Assembly (NCBI GenBank): GCA_038230335.1
Contig: JBBRNL010000007.1
Location: 1-64,000, forward strand
Origin: JBBRDU01 sp038230335
GTDB taxonomy: Bacteria; Verrucomicrobiota; Verrucomicrobiia; Chthoniobacterales; UBA10450
Direction: 5' to 3'
Length of the DNA stretch: 64,000 nucleotides
The notes below the pieces were generated by a model. It was not told the DNA's origin, did not search any database, and saw nothing but the letters and a program-made list of their open reading frames with translations. The translations under genes were made by a program, and so were the position numbers. This document shows positions 8,785 to 16,764 of the stretch, piece after piece; the stretch's first letter is position 1, and each line of letters opens with the position of its first letter.

Positions 8785-10542
8785 ATGACAAAAGCGCAAA
8801 TCGCGGAGGTGCTCGAACAGATAGCGACGCTGCTCGAGCTGAAGGATGAAAATCCATTTAAGATAAGGGCTTACGCCAATGCGGCGCGCGCGATCGACGC
8901 GTGGGGCGGCAATCTTTCCGATCTGCAGGACGAAGAAGCTCTCAAAAAAATGCCCGGAATCGGCAAGGCCATCGCGGGCAAGGTCAAGGAGCTGGCGACC
9001 ACTGGGTCGCTCAAGTATCTGGATGAGTTGCGCGGGGAGTTTCCGGCGACGCTGCTCGAGTTGTTTAACATTCCGGGGCTCGGCGCGAAGAAAATCAAAG
9101 CCCTCTATGAACGGCTGGATGTCAGCTCGATCGAGCAGTTGCAACAAGCCTGTCAGTCCGGCCGGGTGGCTGCGTTGCCCGGGTTCGGCGAGACGACGCA
9201 GGACAAGCTGGCCAAGGCGATTGCAGAACGGGCTAAACACTCCGGCTTATTTCAACTCGGACAAGTTGCGCACCACGCCGAATCACTGCGCAGCGAACTG
9301 GCCAGCCATCCCGATGCTTTGCAGGTGGCCCTGGCGGGGAGCTACCGGCGCCGGCGCGAGATCGTGCGCGACCTCGATTTCATTGTGGCCACGAACAAGG
9401 CGGAAGCGATCACTGCGTTTTTCGCCGAGCACCCGCTGGTTGAGTCAATTATTGCGCAAGGCCCGACCAAGACCAGTGTGCGACTTCGATCCGGGATTCA
9501 ATGCGACCTCCGCGTGGTGAAGCCGGCGGAATATCCATTCGCGCTGAATTACTTCACGGGCAGCAAGGAACACAATATTGAGATGCGCAACCGCGCGCTG
9601 AAACGCGGATGGACCTTGAACGAGTACCGTTTGGCGCCCCTGCCGGTAGAGCCGGTCAAATTGAAAACGAAGGCGTCGGATAAAATACCTGGCGTTCGCG
9701 ACGAAGCGGAACTTTATGAGGCCGTGGAACTCGATTTCATTCCGGCGGAACTACGGGAGAACTGCGGTGAATTTGCCGCGGCCGAAAATCACGCCATTCC
9801 GCGTTTACTGGAAAAGGAAAACCTGCGCGGCACCTTTCATTGCCACACGACCGCGAGTGATGGGCACAACACGCTTGAGGAAATGGCGGAGGCCGCGCAG
9901 GAGTTGGGTCTGCAATATCTGGGGATCGCCGATCACAGTCGCAGCTCCATCCAGGCGCATGGGCTGGACGAGGCGAAGTTGCGCGCCCAAAACGCGGCCA
10001 TCCGCAAACTGAATAAGAAATTCGACGGCTTTCGTCTCTTTGCCGGGGTCGAGTGCGACATTATGCGGGATGGCGCGCTTGATTTCAGCGACGACGTATT
10101 GGCAGATCTCGATTATGCAGTGGCGTCGGTCCATTCCGTTTTCAATCTGGCGGAGGCGGAAATGACGAAGCGGATTATCCGCGCCATGGAGAATCCCTTC
10201 ATCACAATGCTGGGTCATCCGACCGGACGCCTGCTTCTCAAACGCGAACCGTACGCGGTCGATATCCCGGCTATTCTGGATGCGGCTGCCGCCACTGGAA
10301 CGTGGATAGAGATTAATGCCGCACCGAAGCGGCTCGATCTTGATTGGCGCTGGTGGCCGCTCGCCAAAAAGAAGGGCGTCCAATGCGTGATCAATCCGGA
10401 CGCGCATCGCATCGAGCGTCTCCAGGATCTATGGTTTGGTGTGGGCATTGCACGCAAAGGCTGGCTCACGAAGGACGACGTGGTGAATTGCCTGTCGCTC
10501 GGTAAAATGGAAAAGGAATTGGCCAAAAAGCGCGAGCGTTAG
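8785..10542 (+). CDS. polX: DNA polymerase X family protein with PHP domain
   Basis: 585 aa. The order is N-terminal helix-hairpin-helix 8-kDa domain (KMPGIGKAIAGKVKEL; FNIPGLGAKKIKALYE; ALPGFGETTQDKL), then the nucleotidyltransferase palm with GSYRRRREIVRDLDFIV (metal-binding Asp-x-Asp), then a C-terminal PHP phosphoesterase with metal ligands FHCHTTASDG, ADHSRSS, GVECDI, HPTGR and NPDAHR. Bacterial PolX enzymes fill short gaps in base excision repair, and the PHP domain supplies 3'-5' exonuclease and AP-endonuclease-type activities. Both active sites look intact. Monocistronic, with its tail abutting a dispersed repeat. Confidence 0.95.
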   Translation: MTKAQIAEVLEQIATLLELKDENPFKIRAYANAARAIDAWGGNLSDLQDEEALKKMPGIGKAIAGKVKELATTGSLKYLDELRGEFPATLLELFNIPGLGAKKIKALYERLDVSSIEQLQQACQSGRVAALPGFGETTQDKLAKAIAERAKHSGLFQLGQVAHHAESLRSELASHPDALQVALAGSYRRRREIVRDLDFIVATNKAEAITAFFAEHPLVESIIAQGPTKTSVRLRSGIQCDLRVVKPAEYPFALNYFTGSKEHNIEMRNRALKRGWTLNEYRLAPLPVEPVKLKTKASDKIPGVRDEAELYEAVELDFIPAELRENCGEFAAAENHAIPRLLEKENLRGTFHCHTTASDGHNTLEEMAEAAQELGLQYLGIADHSRSSIQAHGLDEAKLRAQNAAIRKLNKKFDGFRLFAGVECDIMRDGALDFSDDVLADLDYAVASVHSVFNLAEAEMTKRIIRAMENPFITMLGHPTGRLLLKREPYAVDIPAILDAAAATGTWIEINAAPKRLDLDWRWWPLAKKKGVQCVINPDAHRIERLQDLWFGVGIARKGWLTKDDVVNCLSLGKMEKELAKKRER

Positions 10543-10565
10543 GGCCCACCTTATCGACCCAAGAC

Positions 10566-10692
10566 TGTCATCCCGAGCCAGCGAAGACGGCGAGGGATCT
10601 CAACAACAGCGCGAACGTTACGCGATTAGCAACAGCGTGATCCACTGCGGGAATGTAAAATCCCTCAGCGTCTCCGCTGCTTCGGGATGACA
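10566..10692. repeat. Dispersed inverted-repeat element, full copy A
   Basis: The left arm TGTCATCCCGAGCCAGCG (continuing to GAGGGATCT) and the right arm (AATCCCTCAGCG ... TTCGGGATGACA) are imperfect inverted copies of about 36 bp, flanking about 55 bp. Related copies are at 24307-24423 and 38643-38768, and a short hairpin version is at 17575-17609. It sits between the convergent polX and the arginine-dihydrolase-like gene and has no coding capacity. It looks like a REP/MITE-type non-autonomous element. Confidence 0.75.
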
Positions 10693-10724
10693 GCAGGGAA
10701 GGGCGCGGGCCAATATATTGCTAC

Positions 10725-11531
10725 CTAAACGCTCTCTCTTTGCGGCAAAAACATCGTCAGACATTTGCACGCGCCACCCGCCTTGAGGAATTCCGTCATG
10801 GGCAATGCGTGGCAATGGTATCCGCGCTCTTGCAGCGCCTGGACGAGCTTGGGCGCCCCCTCCGGCAGCACGATCTGGCGATCGAGCACGACGGCGTTGC
10901 ACGAAAAATGCGCAGCTTCTTCCTCCGACACGTCGATCAGGTCAGTGAGATGGTCACGGATTGCGCGCTGCCCATACTCATCGAAGGCCGCCGGGAACCA
11001 GAACGCGCCTCCATCCGGCAGCGGGCAGAAGCAAGTGTCGATATGATAGAAACGCGAGTTGACCAACTCGACTGAAATGGAGAGACAGTTAAACATCTCG
11101 GCCACGGCGTGGTGAGACTTGATATCGGAACGAAATTTGTATCCGCAAAAAAGCGTATCGCCCCCGAAAAGGGCATCGCCTTCGCCTTCGAAATATAAAT
11201 CGCCGGGCAGCCAGATCACTTCGTAGCCATGCTCCTCCATCCATCGCGCAAAATGCGGCGCCTCCCCGGCGCGCTCTTCGTGCCGAAAATTGCTCGGTAC
11301 AAATTTCTTCCCAATGGCCAGCCCCGCGTTCGCCGTGAAGACCATGTCCGGCAACTTCGGTTGCGGCTCGACCAGAAAAATCTTGCAACCGAGCCCGGCT
11401 AGCGCGGTTTCCAAACCCTTCCATTGCTGCTGAGCCACGGCGATTTCGGCCCCGCGCGCCCGACTCATCCAGGGATTGATCTCATACTCGATGCCGTAAT
11501 GATCCGGCGGACATAGTAACAATTCGCGCAT
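10725..11531 (-). CDS. Arginine dihydrolase/DDAH-like guanidine-modifying enzyme
   Basis: 268 aa, a single-domain member of the guanidino-group modifying (GME, amidinotransferase-fold) superfamily. Visible active-site elements are PDMVFTANAG (Asn68), FEGEGDALF (Glu115 and Asp119), FYHIDTCFCPL (His163 and Asp165) and the C-terminal nucleophile region GGACKCLT (Cys255 or Cys257). The Asn in FTANAG is the position that marks arginine dihydrolases of the ArgZ/AgrE type, which release two NH3 and CO2 from arginine to give ornithine. Dimethylarginine hydrolase is the alternative. The gene starts 12 bp after the end of a LOR/SDH-type ornithine cyclodeaminase, which makes the arginine role more likely. 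Confidence 0.8.
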   Translation of the reverse strand: MRELLLCPPDHYGIEYEINPWMSRARGAEIAVAQQQWKGLETALAGLGCKIFLVEPQPKLPDMVFTANAGLAIGKKFVPSNFRHEERAGEAPHFARWMEEHGYEVIWLPGDLYFEGEGDALFGGDTLFCGYKFRSDIKSHHAVAEMFNCLSISVELVNSRFYHIDTCFCPLPDGGAFWFPAAFDEYGQRAIRDHLTDLIDVSEEEAAHFSCNAVVLDRQIVLPEGAPKLVQALQERGYHCHALPMTEFLKAGGACKCLTMFLPQRESV

Positions 11532-11543
11532 GACGAGGTTCGT

Positions 11544-12785
11544 TTACGCTTTGCTCTTTTTCGCGACGGGAGCGTTTCCGTTCGCGATGACGTTAGCCAA
11601 CTCCCGCAGGAAAGGCTCGACGTCGGTGACCAGTCCGATGGATTGAAATGGCTGATGCTCAATGACTCTCTCTACGGCCCATGGATCCATATCAACGCAC
11701 ACGGTTTTAACGGTCGGGGCCAGCATGGTCGCGATAGCCATGGAATGTTGCACGGTTCCCAAGAGCAGAACGTGGGTTACGTCCGATAATTTATCGCGCA
11801 TGATTTTCTGCGCTTCCACCACATCGGTCGTCACGCCGGGAATGGGTCCTTCGTCGCGGATGGATCCAGTCAAAACGATGTCGACCCCGTTTGTTACGCA
11901 TGAATGCATGATGCCGCTGGTTAACAGCTTCTGATTGACCGCGGCGGAGATCCCACCGCACTCGCGGATAATGTTGGTGGCGCGGATATAATTTTCATGG
12001 CCCCCGGCGGCCAGCGCGCGCTCCGGGTGCACGCCGAGCGAGGTCCCAAACAGGACGCGTTCGACATCGTAAACAGCAAAAGCGTTGCCGGCAAAAAGGC
12101 GGTCGACATATTTCGCTTCGATGAGTCGCTGCAGATGTTCGCCGGCCCCGGTTCGCACCAAAGCGGGGCCGGCCACCACCGCGATCTTGCCGCCCGCGCT
12201 GCGGGCTCGTTTTAATTCCGCACCCAGTTCGCGGATGATGGCAGACTTCGGAGCGTCGGCCCCGATACTTCGATTGATAAACTGAAAAACATCGGTGTGG
12301 GAAGTGGACCGTTGCACGGGAACGACTCGCACTCCATCGTGACCCACCACGATCTTGTCGCCTTTACGCACGTCGAAAAACTTGACGGCGCGTGCGACTT
12401 TTCCATCGAGAGCAATGGCGCTGTCCATGGTGGCGGGACGGACCTCGATTTCCTTGCCTTTGATCCGCACGAATGTTTGTTGATTTGTCGTCACGTAAAA
12501 GTCGCGCGGGAAAATGCCATCGGCTGGAGCCGGCGCGAGTGCGACATCGGCGCGTTTTGCCACCTCGGCGCCGTGCTGGAGCAGGCGCAGAATCAATTCA
12601 TCGAGCGCCTCGCTCGTCTCAGCGGTGACGTCGATTCGGGCAAAGCTCTGGTTCACGCGGTTTTGTCCGATCTTTATCTCAGTGATCTTGAAAGTGGCGC
12701 CACGGGTCAAGATTTGGTCCAGCACCTTTGGCAGGATCAAGGAATCGATAATGTGACCGCGCAATTCGATTGTCTCAGAAGCCAT
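11544..12785 (-). CDS. LOR/SDH-domain protein, probable ornithine cyclodeaminase
   Basis: 413 aa. It matches the TIGR00300 / LOR-SDH bifunctional-enzyme conserved-region family: an N-terminal ELRGHIIDSLILPKVLD block, FARIDVTAE, a central segment (FPRDFYVTTNQQTFVRI) and a C-terminal nucleotide-binding part (HVLLLGTVQHSMAIATMLA, VCVDMDPWAVERV). Archaeal and cyanobacterial relatives, including the C-terminal half of AgrE/ArgZ, convert ornithine to proline and ammonia with NAD as cofactor. The next gene in the same direction encodes the other half of that fused enzyme, so the two are read as one operon. Start at ATG 12785. Confidence 0.82.
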   Translation of the reverse strand: MASETIELRGHIIDSLILPKVLDQILTRGATFKITEIKIGQNRVNQSFARIDVTAETSEALDELILRLLQHGAEVAKRADVALAPAPADGIFPRDFYVTTNQQTFVRIKGKEIEVRPATMDSAIALDGKVARAVKFFDVRKGDKIVVGHDGVRVVPVQRSTSHTDVFQFINRSIGADAPKSAIIRELGAELKRARSAGGKIAVVAGPALVRTGAGEHLQRLIEAKYVDRLFAGNAFAVYDVERVLFGTSLGVHPERALAAGGHENYIRATNIIRECGGISAAVNQKLLTSGIMHSCVTNGVDIVLTGSIRDEGPIPGVTTDVVEAQKIMRDKLSDVTHVLLLGTVQHSMAIATMLAPTVKTVCVDMDPWAVERVIEHQPFQSIGLVTDVEPFLRELANVIANGNAPVAKKSKA

Positions 12786-12952
12786 TCCAGCAACTTAGCT
12801 TATGAGGGTATCCGCGCCAGCGCAGCAAATGGCAGATCACCTGCGCTTTGATGTTTGTTGCGCTCCGCTGTGGACGGAACGAATTTCAGGAGGTCGTTCC
12901 CCTTCAAAAACCGAAGCATCCGGGGAAACGACGAGGGAAGTTGATCTACTAC

Positions 12953-13198
12953 ATGTTTGAGCCAGTGCCCAGGAACATGGCCGCGTTGCAGGCCAAGATT
13001 GCCGGCGTGCTCGCGATGAAGCCGCAATGCTTCATCACGCACCCGTCGGAACTGCATGCCCTGCAAGGGATGACTGCGGCGGAGGTCCGGGCCTTCGCCG
13101 AGAAGCACGGATGGCGCAGCGTACGCCGCGTGGGCGGGCGTCAAATTGAGTTCTACAACGACGCAACCGTCCAGTCCGATCTGACCAAGCGCAACTAG
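12953..13198 (+). CDS. Small conserved-looking protein of unknown function
   Basis: 81 aa from ATG 12953 (MFEPVPRNMAALQAKIAG); GAGGGAAG lies upstream as a loose ribosome site. A longer frame from 12848 reads as arginine-rich noise in its first 35 residues, so the shorter start is preferred. Two short helices and a C-terminal strand segment (GWRSVRRVGGRQIEFYND) suggest a compact alpha/beta fold; the piece KHGWRSVRRVGGRQIEFY could bind nucleic acid. No family recognised. It is divergent from the arginine genes and converges on the large secreted protein. Confidence 0.55.
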   Translation: MFEPVPRNMAALQAKIAGVLAMKPQCFITHPSELHALQGMTAAEVRAFAEKHGWRSVRRVGGRQIEFYNDATVQSDLTKRN

Positions 13199-13226
13199 CC
13201 CGGTTGGGGGAGCCGCCGCGGCTTCC

Positions 13227-15665
13227 CTATTTCCTTTTGACGACGAAAGTCGCGCTTGCTGCCGCACTCGGATTAAAGCCGGTCTTGAACGCTTTGGCCT
13301 TTAGCGTCGCCGACGAGCTAATGCTCAATTCTGCTCCGTAAACCGTTGAGGTTGCGCTCGGAATGGTTCCGTCGAGGGTGTAGCGAATCGTTGCCCCCGA
13401 CGTCGCGCAGGTCAGCGTGATGTTGACTCTGCGTCTGAATGTTCCGCCGTTCGGCGAGATAACTGGCGTCGCCACGGTTGGAATTGGAGTAGGGGTGGGC
13501 GTCGCGGTCGGTGTAGGCGTCGGAGTTGGAGTGGCGGTTGGCGTTGGCGTTACCGTCGGAGTCGGCGTGACGGTCGGACTAGGTGTGGGAGTCGGACCCC
13601 CTGCGGCCACGGTCAGGATCCCCACGCCACTCTGTGATTGACCGTCGGGATTGGTGACCGTGACGGTTTGCGCGCCGGCTGAAGCCGAAACCGTATTTAG
13701 GTTGAGCGTGAGGTGGGTTGGGTCCGTGTAGGTGACGGTATTCACGACGACGCCTCCAGAGACAGAGGCCGTGAGGCGCCTAACGAATCCAGTGCCGGGA
13801 TCAAAAAAACCGGACCCCGCCACGGTGGTTCCGGTAATCGTCACATCCGCGGAGGTTTGGCCGCTCGACACAGTGGAGCTTGCCGAGGATGGAGTGGCTG
13901 GCCCCGGCGCCACAAGTTTGGCGACTTCCAAGCCATAACTATTCGTAGCGTCGCAAAACTCCTGGACGGTCCACATGGTCATGTCGTCGGTTGGATCGAC
14001 GCTGGTGAACGAATAGTCTCCCCACCGGCGGGAACCATTATTGGAGCCACTGTCGCCCCCAGGATTGTAGGAAGTGGCACTGGTGGTGAAGAGAGTGGGA
14101 GAGCTTACAATTCCAAGCGTGTCTCCCAAGAGACGGCCACTGGTAGCGGCGTCGACGTGAAACAAGGCGCCGGCCGTGCTAAAGCCGAGGGCGGCATGCC
14201 CTTGGCCGGAAATGGCCACGGAAGCCATCCAGTAATTGCGGGATGCGCTTACGGTGGAAGTGCTGTCGAAAACAGTACCTGATTGGAAAACGGTAGGAGT
14301 GGCACCCACCGGAACATCCAGTTCATACCAGCGCACGGCGTTGCGGCGCTGCAGATCCACGCTCGAAGCGACACCGGCCGACGTCACCGCAATGGTGTGT
14401 GCGGTCCAGAGCCGGCCATTGCGAATATGGGCGGCGAAGAGCCGCGTATCCAAGGCGTCCAATCGGCCGTTCGTGCCATTGGCATTGCCCAAATGGTCAA
14501 CCTTAATGGGTGAAGCAGTCGCGTTGACTGTGATCGGAATATTCGCAGAGATCGTAGGACTTCCACCGGGATTACTCACCCGTCGCATGACGAGGCGGCC
14601 GAAAGACGCGTCACTATCGCCGATAAAATATCCTTCCGTCGCGGCCGGATCATAGTTATCGACTCCGCGGGGACCGTCTGGTCCATCTCCGCCCGAAATC
14701 AGGCCACGGAATGCCGTCACGAAGATGGGTCCGCCACTCAGAATGGAACTCTTGCGTACGACGAAGCCGGACGTGGTGATGAACCCGCCACTCGCTGCCC
14801 CAAACATATTGCCACCGATATAGAGTGCGTTGTTATCGACCCCAAGCGACTCGTAATCGAGAAACTCGCCGGTGTTGGCCCCGCCCACCGTGTTTTGCTG
14901 AATAAAGTAGTAAGTCCACACGGTGCTGGCACTGATCACGCCGTTGCTGGCTGCATCGGAGACAGCGATAAGCACGCGGTTTGGCAAATCACCGATGCTG
15001 CTGGAAGAGCTGCTCGGCACGTCGATGATGACAAGGATCCAACGGCCCGACAGGCGATCGTAGCGGATCTGGGGATCGGACGTGAAGTTAATGCCGGCTC
15101 CTGATACCGGGGTCGTGACCGAGTCAAAAAACGTATCGGGATCAGCGTCGAGAATACCATCGGCCGCACCGGCCACCTTGTTGAATGAGCGCAACCGCCC
15201 ATTCACAAAGATAACGAACTGACTCGGTCCTACGGCCCCCATCGAGTCGGGCGGAAAGGAACCAGTTTGCGAGGGACCGGACACGCCATCGAACGTGGTA
15301 CCCACAGTCTGAGCAGCCAGCGGGGTCGCGGTCTGGAGCGTTGCACCAGCGGCATGCAGTCCGGAGCGAAGGGGCCACCGCGCCGCTAACGATGCCTTGC
15401 TATCCTGAATGCGATTTTCCCTTCCCGGGATTTCGAATTCCTTCTTCAAGTAAATCACCCCACGCGGTTTGTGAGCAGCGGGATCGGCCATGATCTGGGC
15501 CGTTGTTTTGTGAACTCCAGCTGCTCCGCTCGAAGATTGGCCAGCCATTTGGTTCGTCCTGATGTCCGTGCCCTGCGCAATAAGAGCGGCACTTCCCGGG
15601 AGAAAAGTGGCTACCAGGGCAGGAACGAGAAGATGCAGGGAGACTCTGATTTTGGGGAGGAACAT
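13227..15665 (-). CDS. Large secreted beta-rich protein with IPT/TIG-like and chitobiase-C-terminal-like domains
   Basis: 812 aa. The N-terminus has a signal peptide (LLVPALVATFLPGSAALIAQG). The central 450 residues are a beta-rich, propeller-like region with FPPDSMGAVGPSQFVIFVNG and repeated SDP/YDR/SGRW-type motifs. An IPT/TIG-like sandwich (about 600-690) follows, then a 40-residue Thr/Pro linker (691-730), then a CHB_HEX_C-type domain (ISPNGGTF ... IRYTLDGTIPS ... LKAKAFKTG). Secreted proteins of this architecture occur in Verrucomicrobiota and Acidobacteria and may bind cell-surface or polymeric glycans. No catalytic residues can be assigned. Monocistronic. Confidence 0.75.
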   Translation of the reverse strand: MFLPKIRVSLHLLVPALVATFLPGSAALIAQGTDIRTNQMAGQSSSGAAGVHKTTAQIMADPAAHKPRGVIYLKKEFEIPGRENRIQDSKASLAARWPLRSGLHAAGATLQTATPLAAQTVGTTFDGVSGPSQTGSFPPDSMGAVGPSQFVIFVNGRLRSFNKVAGAADGILDADPDTFFDSVTTPVSGAGINFTSDPQIRYDRLSGRWILVIIDVPSSSSSSIGDLPNRVLIAVSDAASNGVISASTVWTYYFIQQNTVGGANTGEFLDYESLGVDNNALYIGGNMFGAASGGFITTSGFVVRKSSILSGGPIFVTAFRGLISGGDGPDGPRGVDNYDPAATEGYFIGDSDASFGRLVMRRVSNPGGSPTISANIPITVNATASPIKVDHLGNANGTNGRLDALDTRLFAAHIRNGRLWTAHTIAVTSAGVASSVDLQRRNAVRWYELDVPVGATPTVFQSGTVFDSTSTVSASRNYWMASVAISGQGHAALGFSTAGALFHVDAATSGRLLGDTLGIVSSPTLFTTSATSYNPGGDSGSNNGSRRWGDYSFTSVDPTDDMTMWTVQEFCDATNSYGLEVAKLVAPGPATPSSASSTVSSGQTSADVTITGTTVAGSGFFDPGTGFVRRLTASVSGGVVVNTVTYTDPTHLTLNLNTVSASAGAQTVTVTNPDGQSQSGVGILTVAAGGPTPTPSPTVTPTPTVTPTPTATPTPTPTPTATPTPTPIPTVATPVISPNGGTFRRRVNITLTCATSGATIRYTLDGTIPSATSTVYGAELSISSSATLKAKAFKTGFNPSAAASATFVVKRK
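13476..13595. repeat. Low-complexity tandem repeat encoding the Thr/Pro linker
   Basis: On the plus strand this tract is built from GGCGTNGGNGT-like hexamers (GTCGGN, GTTGGN) and encodes PTPTPSPTVTPTPT-type residues on the minus strand. It is in frame with, and part of, the secreted protein gene. Spacing and unit sequence vary, so this is a coding linker rather than a CRISPR array. Slippage here would change linker length in steps of two residues. Confidence 0.8.
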
Positions 15666-15831
15666 AGGTTATGTAGAGGGTGGTCTACCCGCCAGATTGA
15701 ACTTCAAAGCAGCAAGAAGAGCGCCGTGCTCCGCCGGTCTTGAAGCGCGCGAATATGTCAGATTTCGGGTGCCGGGCAAGGAATTGTTCATTCGCTATGG
15801 AATGGGCGGCAGGCATGGACAAAATCGTCAT

Positions 15832-16644
15832 CTAGGAGCCGGCTTTCTCGTGCTCCGTCGCAAAAAAACCAGTTAAAGGGCTTGTAGCGGACGCCACGTA
15901 AAGCTTCTCCGCCAGTCCGATCTCCCGAGCCTCGCGCCCTGCTTCGATTGCCTTCTTGAAAGCTTGAGCCATGCGGACAGGATCTGACGCTACCGCGATC
16001 GCAGTATTCACGAGAACGGCATCAGCGCCCATCTCCATCGCCTCGGCGGCCTGGCTGGGCGCACCCAATCCGGCATCCACCACCACTGGCACGGTGGCTT
16101 GCTCAATAATGATCTCAATTTGTGCCCGCGTTTCGATTCCCCGGTTGCTCCCGATGGGTGAACCGAGCGGCATCACCGTCGCCGTCCCGACATCTTGCAA
16201 ACGCTTGGCCAGGACCGGATCGGCATTGATATATGGCAGAACGGTAAATCCTTCTTTGACGAGGATTTCCGCGGCGGCCAATGTTTCGACCCCGTCGGGC
16301 AGCAGGTAACGCGGATCGGGATGAATCTCCAACTTCAACCACTTCGGTAATCCGGCGGCGGCCGCGAGACGCGCCAGACGCACGGCCTCGGCCGCGTTGC
16401 GCGCTCCGCTGGTGTTGGGCAAAAGGAGATACCGTTTTGCGTCGATAAAGTCGAGAATGTTGGCAAATGGATCGCCTTTCCCGGACAGGTCCACCCTCCG
16501 TAATGCGACGGTGACGATCTCGGTTCCGCTCGCCACCAAGGCATCGCGCATCAGATCGTTTGACGCGAATTTTCCCGTGCCCAGAAGCAGCCGCGAAGTG
16601 AATTCGCGATCGGCAATCTTTAGTCGCGATGGCTTATCGGACAT
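15832..16644 (-). CDS. thiG: Thiazole synthase ThiG
   Basis: 270 aa TIM-barrel enzyme with ThiG hallmarks: FTSRLLLGTGKF near the start, EIVTVALRRVDL, LPNTSGARNAAEAVRLARL, LKLEIHPDPRYLLPD (Schiff-base lysine region), VMPLGSPIGSNRGI and VVVDAGLGAPSQAAEAMEMGADAVLVNTA. It builds the thiazole phosphate of thiamine from 1-deoxy-D-xylulose 5-phosphate, dehydroglycine and ThiS thiocarboxylate. No thiS, thiF, thiH/thiO or TPP riboswitch is visible around it, so it stands alone here. It is divergent from the DNA methyltransferase gene. Confidence 0.96.
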   Translation of the reverse strand: MSDKPSRLKIADREFTSRLLLGTGKFASNDLMRDALVASGTEIVTVALRRVDLSGKGDPFANILDFIDAKRYLLLPNTSGARNAAEAVRLARLAAAAGLPKWLKLEIHPDPRYLLPDGVETLAAAEILVKEGFTVLPYINADPVLAKRLQDVGTATVMPLGSPIGSNRGIETRAQIEIIIEQATVPVVVDAGLGAPSQAAEAMEMGADAVLVNTAIAVASDPVRMAQAFKKAIEAGREAREIGLAEKLYVASATSPLTGFFATEHEKAGS

Positions 16645-16680
16645 GAGCCAATCTAGGGCAAATTCACGGGATGAAAAGCG

Positions 16681-16709
16681 CAGCTGTCCCCAGCTGGAAC
16701 CAATATTGG
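16681..16709. promoter_or_regulatory. Cluster of short palindromes upstream of the DNA methyltransferase
   Basis: Two CAGCTG palindromes start exactly 10 bp apart (16681 and 16691), followed by the 10-bp palindrome CCAATATTGG at 16700-16709. An outer AATTCAC...GTGAATT pair flanks the group. They lie in the 120-bp divergent region between thiG and the methyltransferase. This could be an operator, or a place where the methyltransferase acts on its own promoter. Functional role is inference. Confidence 0.4.
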
Positions 16710-16764
16710 CTGATCGCTGTGAATTCCCTTGTACGCGCTGTCATCTGAACGATGGTCGAAGGCG

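Noticed and set aside
12800..13267. 155-codon minus-strand frame opposite the small 81-aa gene
   Set aside because: It reads as antisense of the plus-strand gene and shows no protein family features.
13416..13641. Open plus-strand frame with Gly-Val repeats, or a CRISPR-like array
   Set aside because: It is the antisense of the Thr/Pro linker of the secreted protein; units are short, contiguous and coding, with no spacers.
16645..16764. Possible TPP riboswitch before thiG
   Set aside because: The conserved CUGAGA and downstream helix motifs of the TPP riboswitch are absent; only unrelated palindromes are seen.
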